A stretch of 45,283 nt of DNA from Bacillota bacterium (GTDB lineage Bacteria; Bacillota; UBA4882; UBA8346): NCBI GenBank assembly GCA_023392595.1, contig JAEVYU010000058.1:1-45283 (forward strand). Reading direction: 5' to 3'. Of the stretch, positions 17,010 through 24,223 are shown one piece after another; within the stretch, counting starts at the first letter, position 1; the number at the start of each line of letters is the position of its first letter. Position numbers and translations under genes: made by a program. The notes beneath the pieces are model-generated. The model saw only the letters and a list, made by a program, of their open reading frames with translations, did not search any database and was not told the origin of the DNA.

Positions 17010-17756
17010 ATGAAGAAATATTTATTCATCGTAATGTTTTGTTTCCTATGCGGATTGACGGTTTATGCGGATAGTAGCACCCATAAGATCGAACTAACGA
17101 AAATAAACGATCGGATTTGGGTCCATACAAGCTATTTTAGTTTTGCGGGTAACCTAACCCCTTCCTATGGATTGTTGGCAATAACCAATGAGGGGATTGT
17201 TTTGGTGGATACTCCCTGGACCAATGAGCAGACTCAAGAATTACTCAAGATGGTGAAAGAAAAATTTAATCAATCGATTCATTGGGCTATTTTTACTCAT
17301 TGGCACGGAGATCGGCTCGGCGGTATCGATACATTGATCAGTGAACATATTGAGACGGCCAGTACGGCCTTTACCGCCCGATTGGCGGTGAAGGCGGGTT
17401 TTCAAAAACCCCAGAGGATGATTAATCCCAAAGTTGAAGCTTTTAGGGTTGGGGATCTGACGTTTGAAACCTATTTTCCCGGCCCGGGCCATACCAAGGA
17501 CAATATTGTAGTTTATTTTCCCAAAACCCGCGTGTTATATGGCGGTTGCTTGGTGAAACCGATAAATATGAATAATTTAGGAAATACTGCTGACGGTGAT
17601 GTCACCCAATACCCCAATACCATACGTGAAGTGATGAAACGTTACCCAAACGCCAAGATAGTAATCGCTAATCATGGTACGAGCCCCTGGGGTGATTTTG
17701 GACTTCTTCAGCATACATTAGAGTTGGCGGAAAAACAAGCGGCGCAATCCCGCTAA
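17010..17756 (+). CDS. Subclass B1 metallo-beta-lactamase
   Basis: A 248-residue secreted zinc hydrolase. A signal peptide (MKKYLFIVMFCFLCGLTVYA) precedes the MBL fold. The B1 zinc ligands are all visible: THWHGDRLGG (His116, His118, Asp120 in standard numbering), GPGHTKDNIVVYFP (His196), YGGCLVK (Cys221 and the substrate-binding Lys224) and ANHGTSPWGD (His263). The Asn233 region (NNLGNTADGD) and the tail MKRYPNAKIVIANHG also follow the B1 pattern closely. The Cys221 ligand separates it from general MBL-fold hydrolases. Expected activity is hydrolysis of beta-lactams in the periplasm. The gene has its own promoter with a BlaI-like operator and is followed by a hairpin, so it is a single-gene unit between sulfur genes. 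Confidence 0.85.
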   Translation: MKKYLFIVMFCFLCGLTVYADSSTHKIELTKINDRIWVHTSYFSFAGNLTPSYGLLAITNEGIVLVDTPWTNEQTQELLKMVKEKFNQSIHWAIFTHWHGDRLGGIDTLISEHIETASTAFTARLAVKAGFQKPQRMINPKVEAFRVGDLTFETYFPGPGHTKDNIVVYFPKTRVLYGGCLVKPINMNNLGNTADGDVTQYPNTIREVMKRYPNAKIVIANHGTSPWGDFGLLQHTLELAEKQAAQSR

Positions 17757-17762
17757 AATTGT

Positions 17763-17793
17763 TATGGCGGCTTCTTGTAGCGAAGCCGTCATA
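17763..17793 (+). terminator. Hairpin after the metallo-beta-lactamase gene
   Basis: TATGGCGGCTTC (17763-17774) pairs over 12 positions (one G-T) with GAAGCCGTCATA (17782-17793), loop of 7. No T-run follows on this strand, so it is a weak candidate terminator or an mRNA-stabilising hairpin. Confidence 0.4.
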
Positions 17794-17821
17794 TTCTGGG
17801 GTAACTCTTATAGCTTATGGA

Positions 17822-17870
17822 TTGACAAATTATCGCTGAAACACTATGATTAGAATCAATAGTAAATTAA
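17822..17870 (+). promoter_or_regulatory. cysK promoter with sulfur-regulon box
   Basis: TTGACA (17822-17827), 17-bp spacer, TATGAT (17845-17850). Overlapping and just downstream is ATTAGAATCAATAGTAAATT (17849-17868). Its complement contains ACTATTGATT, found also in the box at 21336-21363 before the ridA operon. This supports a shared sulfur-responsive repressor site (Rrf2/CymR type, inferred). Confidence 0.6.
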
Positions 17871-17905
17871 TATGAATAATGATAATACGAAATGGTGAAG
17901 CCCGA

Positions 17906-18835
17906 ATGTCTAAAATTGTAAAATGTCTGACGGATTTAATTGGCAATACTCCCCTGTTGGAACTCACAAGATATGGTAAAATCAACGATTTACAAGCTAA
18001 AATCATCGTCAAACTGGAATATTTCAATCCGGCCGGTAGTGTCAAAGACCGAATCGGTTATGGGATGATTCGGGATGCTGAAGAACGGGGGATTCTCCGG
18101 AAGGATTCGGTTATTATCGAACCCACCAGTGGCAATACGGGTATTGGGTTAGCGGTAACCGCCGCCGCCAAAGGGTATCGGTTGATATTGACCATGCCTG
18201 AGACCATGAGCTTGGAACGGCGCAAATTGTTAAAAGCTTTGGGTGCGGAAATCATATTAACACCCGGACCGGGCGGGATGAAAGGGGCCATCCAAAAAGC
18301 CGAGGAGTTGGCGGCAATCATCCCTCATTCTTTTATTCCCCAACAATTTGAAAATCCCGCTAATCCGGAAATCCACCGCCGCACCACTGCCGAAGAAATA
18401 TGGAGGGATACCGACGGCGAGGTTGATATTTTTGTCAGCTGTGTCGGAACAGGCGGGACCATTACCGGTGTTGGAGAAGTCCTAAAACAAAAGAATCCGG
18501 CAGTGAAAATCATTGCAGTTGAACCGTATGATTCTCCTTTGCTTTCGGAGGGCAGGTCCGGACCTCATATGATTCAGGGGATAGGAGCCAATATTATTCC
18601 GGAAGTTTTAAACCGTTCCATTATCGATGAAATTTTGAAAGTAAAAAATGATGAAGCTTTTGAGACCTCCCGAAAACTAGCTAAATGGGAAGGCTTGTTG
18701 GTGGGAATATCATCGGGCGCTGCAACCTTTGCCGCAAAGGAAGTAGCCAAGAGGCCGGAAAATAAAGGCAAGTCGATTGTGGTGATATTGCCGGATACGG
18801 GTGAGCGATACTTGTCGACCACACTGTTTCAATAA
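17906..18835 (+). CDS. cysK: Cysteine synthase (O-acetylserine sulfhydrylase)
   Basis: A 309-residue PLP enzyme that makes cysteine from O-acetylserine and sulfide. ATG 17906 is chosen, with GGTGA before it, rather than the upstream in-frame start at 17879. The PLP-binding lysine is in NPAGSVKDR (Lys47), the substrate loop is TSGNTG, the phosphate-binding loop is GTGGTITG, and the C-terminal SSGAA and LPDTGERYLST are typical. Length is normal for CysK. It has a sulfur-box promoter and is followed by a HemA-like gene about 70 bp downstream, probably co-transcribed. In this organism it would use the sulfide made by the sulfite reductase at 35.5 kb. Confidence 0.93.
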   Translation: MSKIVKCLTDLIGNTPLLELTRYGKINDLQAKIIVKLEYFNPAGSVKDRIGYGMIRDAEERGILRKDSVIIEPTSGNTGIGLAVTAAAKGYRLILTMPETMSLERRKLLKALGAEIILTPGPGGMKGAIQKAEELAAIIPHSFIPQQFENPANPEIHRRTTAEEIWRDTDGEVDIFVSCVGTGGTITGVGEVLKQKNPAVKIIAVEPYDSPLLSEGRSGPHMIQGIGANIIPEVLNRSIIDEILKVKNDEAFETSRKLAKWEGLLVGISSGAATFAAKEVAKRPENKGKSIVVILPDTGERYLSTTLFQ

Positions 18836-18904
18836 AATGAGAATCAACTTGCAGGATTAATGCCTGAAAGGAAGCAGATAGGAGTGGAGGGAGGTGTATC
18901 CGGG

Positions 18905-19921
18905 ATGGCTGATAGTGAAAATTTACAGGTGATTGGGATTGACTTTCGTTCCGCGTCTGCTGAATATCGTAAATTGTTTCATCTGACTCTTCATCAACTT
19001 ACTGAAATATACCAGCAAGATATATTTCCAGCTGAAACTGTCATCCTTTCAACCTGTAACCGGACGGAGTTTTATTTTTGTACCAACCGGCCGGTTTCTT
19101 TTTGTTGGGAGCTCATAAAGGGTTTTTACGATCAACAATCCGTGAAACGGAAATTTTTTTATCACTATTGTGGACATGAAGTCGTATTGCATCTGTTGGA
19201 ACTCGCTACGGGGTTCCATTCGATGATTATCGGCGAAACGGAGATTTTGGGGCAGGTTGCGGGCGCTTATGAAATACCGGAAAAACTGGGGAAAGCAGCG
19301 CCGAACTTAAGTATACTGTTTAAAAAGGTATTACAATTCGCCCGGCGTATCCGGGTACAGTCTGGAATCGGTAAGCATAGCACATCACTTACAACATTGC
19401 TTATGAAGGAATTAAAAAACTATTATGGCAACCCGGCTGGGCAACGGGCGTTAATTTTAGGGAATGGTGAAATTGCTCAAAAAACAATTCAAGTTTTACT
19501 TTACAATGGAATACAAACAACGATGCTCACCAGAAAAAGAGTGGAAAAAACAGCGCAATTTGTTGGTGATTTGACCGTAGTTTATGGTTATGAGAATCTA
19601 CTCCAGGCGATAGAGGCCAATGATATTATCATTGCTGCCACATCATCACCTCATTTGCTTATTAAAGAGGAACACCGAGCGTTCCTTTGCAATAAGCTTT
19701 TGATTGATTTTTCTTTTCCACGTAACATTGAGCCGAAGCTCTCTCGAAACGGGAATCTAGTTTGGGATTTGGATTATTTTGGAGCAATATCCAGTCGGAA
19801 CCTCCAATTGGAACAGGTGGCAGTGGTGAAGATGAAGACTTTGTGCAAACAAGCGTCAGTGAAAATAGTTTTGCAAATTTTTCCTTTCGATAGCGCTTTG
19901 CCTAAGGCATTGACATCGTAA
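18905..19921 (+). CDS. Short glutamyl-tRNA reductase-like (HemA-like) protein
   Basis: A 338-residue protein related to glutamyl-tRNA reductase, the first enzyme of C5 tetrapyrrole synthesis. ATG 18905 follows GGGAGGTG; an upstream ATG at 18860 is less likely. The catalytic motif STCNRTE (Cys51) and the GFHSMIIGETEILGQV and SGIGKHSTS motifs are present. The NADPH domain is recognisable but unusual (LILGNGEIAQ where GAGEMG is usual). The protein stops at the point where the C-terminal dimerisation domain should form; typical HemA proteins have about 420-450 residues. It may be a paralogue dedicated to siroheme for the sulfite reductase, since it sits in a sulfur operon with cysK. Whether it is active without the dimerisation domain is unknown. 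Confidence 0.8.
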   Translation: MADSENLQVIGIDFRSASAEYRKLFHLTLHQLTEIYQQDIFPAETVILSTCNRTEFYFCTNRPVSFCWELIKGFYDQQSVKRKFFYHYCGHEVVLHLLELATGFHSMIIGETEILGQVAGAYEIPEKLGKAAPNLSILFKKVLQFARRIRVQSGIGKHSTSLTTLLMKELKNYYGNPAGQRALILGNGEIAQKTIQVLLYNGIQTTMLTRKRVEKTAQFVGDLTVVYGYENLLQAIEANDIIIAATSSPHLLIKEEHRAFLCNKLLIDFSFPRNIEPKLSRNGNLVWDLDYFGAISSRNLQLEQVAVVKMKTLCKQASVKIVLQIFPFDSALPKALTS

Positions 19922-19935
19922 GTTTTAAAAAATGA

Positions 19936-19999
19936 TTGACAAACCAGGAATGATTTAGTAGTATAAAAAATATAATTAAGTTTATAGGAATACTTAATT
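19936..19999 (+). promoter_or_regulatory. sbp promoter with palindromic sulfur-regulon box
   Basis: TTGACA (19936-19941), 17-bp spacer, TAGTAT (19959-19964). Directly downstream is an inverted repeat, AATTAAGT (19974-19981) and ACTTAATT (19992-19999), around the core TTATAGGAAT. The AGGAAT core and its position after the -10 are shared with the ridA and cysT promoters. A site after the -10 suits a repressor. The pattern resembles CymR/Rrf2-type sites, but no regulator gene is present here. Confidence 0.65.
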
Positions 20000-20045
20000 T
20001 TACCGCGCGAAGCGGTAAAAAAATTTCCGTATTTCATAGTATTCC
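19998..20045 (+). repeat. Hairpin and inverted second copy of the box core in the sbp leader
   Basis: TTTTACCGC (19998-20006) pairs perfectly with GCGGTAAAA (20012-20020), loop GCGAA. Further out, GGAATAC (19987-19993) is complementary to GTATTCC (20039-20045), so an inverted copy of the box core flanks the hairpin. No T-run follows. It may be a second regulator half-site or an RNA structure in the 5' leader. Confidence 0.45.
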
Positions 20046-20087
20046 GATATGTTTATTATAAAACAAACGATGAAGGGAGTTTTGGTT

Positions 20088-21101
20088 TTGAGGAAAAAAA
20101 TAATTTTAGGATTGTTGTTCATTTTGGTTTTATCGGTTGGAGTTGTGTCTTTTGCCGGAGCAGAAGGGGAAATTACTTTACTTAATGTTTCTTATGATCC
20201 GACCCGTGAATTGTACCAAAACTATAATGCTGCCTTTGCAAAGTACTGGAAGGCCAAGACGGGTCAAACCGTAGTGATTAAACAATCCCATGGCGGATCC
20301 GGCGCACAAGCCAGGACGGTAATTGACGGTTTAGAGGCGGACGTGGTTACATTGGCGCTTGCTTATGATATTGACGCCATCGCCGATACAAAACTATTGC
20401 CAACCAATTGGCAAAAACGGTTGCCCGATAATAGCACTCCTTATACCTCGACGATTGTGTTTTTGGTCAGGAAAGGTAATCCCAAAAACATTAAGGATTG
20501 GGACGATCTTGTCAAACCCGGAATTTCAGTCATTACACCAAATCCGAAAACTTCCGGCGGAGCCCGCTGGAATTATCTGGCCGCCTGGGGATATGCTTTA
20601 AAACATAACCAAAATTCTCAAGAAAAAGCAAAGGAATTTGTGAAGAAACTATATAAAAATGTTCCGGTGCTTGACTCGGGAGCCCGGGGCGCCACCACCA
20701 CCTTTGTACAACGCGGAGTCGGTGATGTTTTACTGGCTTGGGAAAATGAAGCGTTTTTGGCTATCAATGAACTAGGAAAAGATAAATTCGAAATCGTTGT
20801 GCCTTCATTGAGTATCTTGGCCGAGCCTCCAGTGGCGGTTGTTGACAAGGTGGTCGCCAAAAAGGGTACCCGGAAAATTGCCGAAGCATACCTTAAATAT
20901 CTTTATAGCGCGGAAGGACAAGAAATCGCGGCCCAAAATTATTACCGACCACGCCTAAAATCGGTTGCCGATAAATATGTTCATTTATTTCCGAAAATTA
21001 AGCTGATTACAATTGACGATACTTTTGGTGGATGGCGAAAAGCTCAAAAAACCCATTTTGAGGACGGTGGATCCTTCGATCAAATCTATCAACCGCAATA
21101 A
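20088..21101 (+). CDS. sbp: Sulfate/thiosulfate-binding protein of an ABC importer
   Basis: A 337-residue exported binding protein. TTG 20088 is taken as start because AAGGGAG lies nine bases before it and the protein then begins with a standard signal peptide (MRKKIILGLLFILVLSVGVV, cleavage after FAGA). Family blocks include LLNVSYDPTRELY, QSHGGSGAQARTVIDGLEAD, TPNPKTSGGARWNYLAAWGY and GVGDVLLAWENEA, which are diagnostic of Sbp/CysP. It delivers sulfate or thiosulfate to CysT-CysW-CysA. Those genes are 9 kb downstream, separated by the organosulfur operon, but have the same promoter box. A strong terminator follows, so this is a monocistronic unit. Confidence 0.93.
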   Translation: MRKKIILGLLFILVLSVGVVSFAGAEGEITLLNVSYDPTRELYQNYNAAFAKYWKAKTGQTVVIKQSHGGSGAQARTVIDGLEADVVTLALAYDIDAIADTKLLPTNWQKRLPDNSTPYTSTIVFLVRKGNPKNIKDWDDLVKPGISVITPNPKTSGGARWNYLAAWGYALKHNQNSQEKAKEFVKKLYKNVPVLDSGARGATTTFVQRGVGDVLLAWENEAFLAINELGKDKFEIVVPSLSILAEPPVAVVDKVVAKKGTRKIAEAYLKYLYSAEGQEIAAQNYYRPRLKSVADKYVHLFPKIKLITIDDTFGGWRKAQKTHFEDGGSFDQIYQPQ

Positions 21102-21128
21102 TTAAAAGTCAGATTATGTTTTTTAAAG

Positions 21129-21170
21129 GGGGCTGTCTCAGAAGCAAAATGAGACAGCCCCATATTTTAT
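21129..21170 (+). terminator. Strong intrinsic terminator after sbp
   Basis: GGGGCTGTCTC (21129-21139) pairs perfectly with GAGACAGCCCC (21151-21161), loop of 11, followed by CATATTTTATAA. It separates sbp from the following operon. Confidence 0.8.
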
Positions 21171-21302
21171 AATCGAGCTTAAAAAAATAGAAAGAGAAAG
21201 CTCACGTAGTTGTAATCAATGCAATCTTTGATTTTAGATACTTTTATGCTGCTTTCTGTCTGCTAAAATCCGTTAAAATTCGATTTTTATCGACAAAATA
21301 TG

Positions 21303-21363
21303 TTGACAACAAATATCGAGTATAGTACTATCTAATTAATTCAGTAGGAATACTATTGATTAA
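21303..21363 (+). promoter_or_regulatory. Promoter and sulfur-regulon box of the organosulfur operon
   Basis: TTGACA (21303-21308), 17-bp spacer, TACTAT (21326-21331). The box at 21336-21363 has arms TTAATTCA and TGATTAA around GTAGGAATACTAT. The GTAGGAAT core is shared with the cysT promoter and the AGGAATACT core with sbp. About 120 bp of leader lie between this promoter and ridA. A separate TTGTAATCAATG sequence near 21208 repeats one arm of the metallo-beta-lactamase operator. Confidence 0.65.
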
Positions 21364-21401
21364 TCCGACAAAAATCTTATTGTTTGTGTGTTATCCAATA
21401 T

Positions 21402-21425
21402 ACCATCGTATAAAGATGGTTTTTT
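21402..21425 (+). terminator. Leader terminator/attenuator candidate before ridA
   Basis: ACCATC (21402-21407) and GATGGT (21415-21420) form a 6-bp stem with loop GTATAAA, followed directly by TTTTT. It lies between the promoter and the first gene of the organosulfur operon, so it could attenuate transcription. No T-box or riboswitch consensus is recognised in the 5' leader. Confidence 0.4.
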
Positions 21426-21485
21426 ACAACAATAATTCATACTAAACATATTGGTTTGCTAAATTAAATTGGAGGATTTACTTTC

Positions 21486-21866
21486 ATGAAAACGACAGTT
21501 CAAACCAAAGAGGCCCCTCAACCGATGGGTTCGTACTCTCAAGCGGTTAAATTCAAGGATTTTTTATTTACTTGTCAATTGGGATTAGATACTACTGGTA
21601 ATCTGGTTGCTTCGGATGTAACAGCACAGACTCGACAAACCCTCGAAAATATTAAAGTTATCCTAAAAGATGCTGGAATGACAATGAATGATATAGTAAG
21701 AACAACCGTATATCTCACAGATCTTGCCCATTTTTCGGTGATGAATGAAATTTACGGCAGCTATTTTAATTCGCCTTACCCGGCTCGAGCTTGTATTCAA
21801 GCTGTTAAGTTTCCTAAAGAGGCTAAAATCGAAATTGAAGCAATTGCAATAGCCCATGATGGGTAA
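21486..21866 (+). CDS. RidA-family enamine/imine deaminase
   Basis: A 126-residue cytoplasmic protein of the RidA (YjgF/YER057c/UK114) family. The substrate-binding Arg is present (YPARACIQAVKFPKEA, Arg101), with Glu116/Glu118 in KIEIEAIAI and the start motif PQPMGSYSQAV. RidA hydrolyses reactive enamines and imines such as 2-aminoacrylate, which form during PLP-dependent C-S lyase reactions. It is the first gene of the sulfur-box operon, after a GGAGG ribosome binding site. This suggests that the operon's chemistry, or cysteine breakdown, generates such intermediates; other RidA subfamilies have other roles. Confidence 0.9.
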   Translation: MKTTVQTKEAPQPMGSYSQAVKFKDFLFTCQLGLDTTGNLVASDVTAQTRQTLENIKVILKDAGMTMNDIVRTTVYLTDLAHFSVMNEIYGSYFNSPYPARACIQAVKFPKEAKIEIEAIAIAHDG

Positions 21867-22131
21867 ATTCGATCATCGTGTATTCATAGAAAATCTTATC
21901 GTGAAAAAGCAATGGAAAACAATCAAAAGTATTAGACTAGTTGCGGAGTTATACCCAAGAGCAACAGTTAAAATAATAAAGCTAAGGAATTAAAACTAAA
22001 AGGGGGAAGCGCATGTAACCAATTTTTTATGTAAAAGAGAATGCATTAAGTAAATTAAATCATGAAAGGTTTGAAATTTAACCGCAGGGTCTCATTATGA
22101 ATTAATATTATCTTAATTGGAGGAAAAACAA
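21867..22131. other. Gap between ridA and the binding-protein gene
   Basis: No gene is supported here. A 31-residue frame (about 21900-21990) lacks a ribosome binding site. AAAAGGGGGAAGCGC is followed by ATG-TAA near 22014, a start directly next to a stop, which could be a minimal upstream frame or chance. The ribosome binding site GGAGG of the next gene is at 22119-22123. Confidence 0.4.
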
Positions 22132-23211
22132 ATGAAGAAACTGTTAAGCATTATTATAATGGTCGTTTTGTTAATTGCAACACTAAGCAATACTCTTATT
22201 TTTGCTTTAGATAAAAAACCAGTTGTAATCCGTATCGGCAGTGCTTTCACAGCCGGAAGCAGCAATCCCTATTCACTCCAGACAATTGGAATTGTACATC
22301 AGCAAGGACTTTTAGAAGATGAGTTTAAAAAAGATGGTATCAAGGTTGAGTGGATTTTCTTCAAAGGAGTCAGCCCTGCTTTGAATGAGGCCTTTGCCAA
22401 TAACTCAATCGACATCGGTGCAACCAGTGAATTAGGAGCAATCATCGCTAGGGCTAACGGACTAAAAATTAAACTGATTTCCGGTTTAAGCCGGAATGGT
22501 AATTCTTATGTTGCAGTATCGGCTGGTTCGCCAATTACGAAATTTGAGGACCTTAAGGGCAAGAAGTTTGCGACGGCAAACGCTACGAATTTTCAATTGG
22601 CGTTTGAACGGATTGCTCAATTTAAGGGATTGACGTCAAAAGACTTCAAATACTACAATCTGGGCCCGGCGGATGGTGTTGCCGCTTTAGCTTCCAATAA
22701 TATTGATGGCGCACTCTACGGAACACAGCTTTTTGCGCCACGTAATGCCGGAAAGATCAAGATTATCTATTCCACGAAAGAACAATTTCCGGACAAGTGG
22801 AAATCCCAAAGCGGTATTTTTGTGACGGAAAGTTTTGCAAAGGCATATCCGCAAATCACAAAGCGATTTGTAAAAGTTTTTCTTAAAGCTGCTCAGTGGA
22901 GTTCAAATGAGAACAACCGTGAAGCATTTTTTTTAGCGGGCTCTAAAACTGGAACCCCGATTGAAAACCTTCGAGAGGATGCGGAAGGTTCCAAACTCGT
23001 TGAAACTAATTCCCCTCTGCTGGATGATTTTGTGATTGGGCATTATAAAGATACTATTACATTAGTTAAAGACCTGGATCTAATCAAAGATGGATTTGAT
23101 GTAAAAGAACTTGTAGATAAAACCTACCTGGAAGCAGCCCTAAAAGAACTTCGCCTTAATAGTTTTTGGACTTCGTATGATGCGGAAGGTAAGATCGTAA
23201 ACAAGAAATAA
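22132..23211 (+). CDS. SsuA-like sulfonate-type ABC substrate-binding protein
   Basis: A 359-residue exported protein; ATG 22132 has GGAGG eight bases upstream. The signal peptide is residues 1-25 (MKKLLSIIIMVVLLIATLSN, then TLIFA). The mature domain begins VVIRIGSAFTAGSSNPYS and has FFKGVSPALNEAFANNSIDIGATSELGAI, the classic cleft segment of aliphatic-sulfonate-binding SsuA proteins. It probably captures an organosulfur compound outside the membrane for the permeases at 27.2-28.8 kb in the same operon. The ligand is unknown. Confidence 0.85.
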   Translation: MKKLLSIIIMVVLLIATLSNTLIFALDKKPVVIRIGSAFTAGSSNPYSLQTIGIVHQQGLLEDEFKKDGIKVEWIFFKGVSPALNEAFANNSIDIGATSELGAIIARANGLKIKLISGLSRNGNSYVAVSAGSPITKFEDLKGKKFATANATNFQLAFERIAQFKGLTSKDFKYYNLGPADGVAALASNNIDGALYGTQLFAPRNAGKIKIIYSTKEQFPDKWKSQSGIFVTESFAKAYPQITKRFVKVFLKAAQWSSNENNREAFFLAGSKTGTPIENLREDAEGSKLVETNSPLLDDFVIGHYKDTITLVKDLDLIKDGFDVKELVDKTYLEAALKELRLNSFWTSYDAEGKIVNKK

Positions 23212-23279
23212 GGGCGCTTTTTTGGGGGATGATCGCAAAGGTTAAACAACAAGATAATAGCATTTGGGAAGGATGATAA

Positions 23280-24053
23280 ATGATGAGTACTTTACTTTCA
23301 CAAGATATAGATTATTCAGTCATTCAGGATCAAGATATTGTAACGGTTTTAAAAGCATTTAAACACCGACGTTTCAATACATATTATGCTCCCGATGGGG
23401 AAACCGCGCGGAGAATTGTTCTTGAATTGATTCCCTTGGATTCAAAAGTCGGCACCGGAGACTCCACTTCAGCGACGCAATTAGGGATTGGAAAGGCCCT
23501 TGAAGCACGCGGAACAACAATATATGACGCCCATGTACGGGGCAGGGAATGGACGCAAACCTATAAATTAAGCGAGTTATCTTATAGTTCTGAATGCAAA
23601 TATTTTCTGACCGGAACTAACGCAGTAACGCTTGATGGAAGACTGGTAAATGTCGATGCAGTCGGCAATCGGGTGGCAGGAATGTTTTATGGCCACGAAC
23701 ATTCGGTATTGATTATCGGCCGCAATAAGATTACCAAGGATTTAGATGCTGCTTTTGATCGAATTCGTCACCAAATCTCTCCACAGCATGTAAAAATCCG
23801 CAGCACCGATCTGGGAGGACGCCCATTTAAAACGGGATGCGTTAAAACCGCTCAATGCGTTGATTGTCAAGGTGAAGATCGCACCTGCAACGTATTTACA
23901 ATTATTGAAGGTAAACCTAAACATACTAATGTTCATATTGTTTTTGTTAATTCAGACCTCGGCCTTGGTTGGGATGAATCCTGGCCGAAGGAACGAATTC
24001 AAAATATTATCGATGAGTATAAGAAACTGGTATGGATACCGCCTATAAGGTAA
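23280..24053 (+). CDS. LUD-domain protein with a C-terminal cysteine cluster
   Basis: A 257-residue protein of the LUD (LutC-like, PF02589) family. The N-terminal half has the pattern VLKAFKHRRFNTYYAPDGET followed by KVGTGDSTSATQLGIGKAL, and the middle has FLTGTNAVTLDGRLVNVDAV, with GNRVAGMFYGHE after it. Near the C-terminus are CVKTAQCVDCQGEDRTCN: four Cys in a short span that could bind metal or an Fe-S cluster. LUD proteins take part in electron transfer with LutB-type partners during lactate oxidation; free-standing anaerobe versions like this are uncharacterised. Its place between a binding protein and flavin/radical enzymes suggests a redox or processing role for the imported compound. 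Confidence 0.75.
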   Translation: MMSTLLSQDIDYSVIQDQDIVTVLKAFKHRRFNTYYAPDGETARRIVLELIPLDSKVGTGDSTSATQLGIGKALEARGTTIYDAHVRGREWTQTYKLSELSYSSECKYFLTGTNAVTLDGRLVNVDAVGNRVAGMFYGHEHSVLIIGRNKITKDLDAAFDRIRHQISPQHVKIRSTDLGGRPFKTGCVKTAQCVDCQGEDRTCNVFTIIEGKPKHTNVHIVFVNSDLGLGWDESWPKERIQNIIDEYKKLVWIPPIR

Positions 24054-24088
24054 GTTGGCGGAAAAGAATATTGACATAAAATATTATT

Positions 24089-24220
24089 GAAATTGAGCGG
24101 GATAACTTGATTGAAAGATATCCTGATATCCCGCGGTTTATCATCATAAGTATGGATACTGCGGCACTGAGCCCGTTTAATGAACTGTGCATTGACGCTG
24201 ATTTGGAAAGGATCGATTAA
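24089..24220 (+). pseudogene. Remnant of a second radical SAM gene with its middle deleted
   Basis: Translation in this frame gives LIERYPDIPRFIIISMD, then a short junction and DADLERID before the stop. The first part matches the N-terminus of the intact radical SAM protein (LVEKYPDIPRFIILKLD) and the last part its exact C-terminus (DSDLERID). About 390 internal residues, including all cluster cysteines, are absent. The nucleotide sequences are similar but clearly diverged, so it is an old paralogue that lost its centre, not a recent copy. A TTG at 24107 could start a 37-residue peptide, with a poor ribosome binding site. Confidence 0.75.
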
Positions 24221-24223
24221 ATC

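Noticed and set aside
22014..22019. Minimal start-stop upstream frame (ATG-TAA) after a good ribosome binding site
   Set aside because: It could matter in translational control, but a single short occurrence is easily due to chance; it is only mentioned in the gap description.
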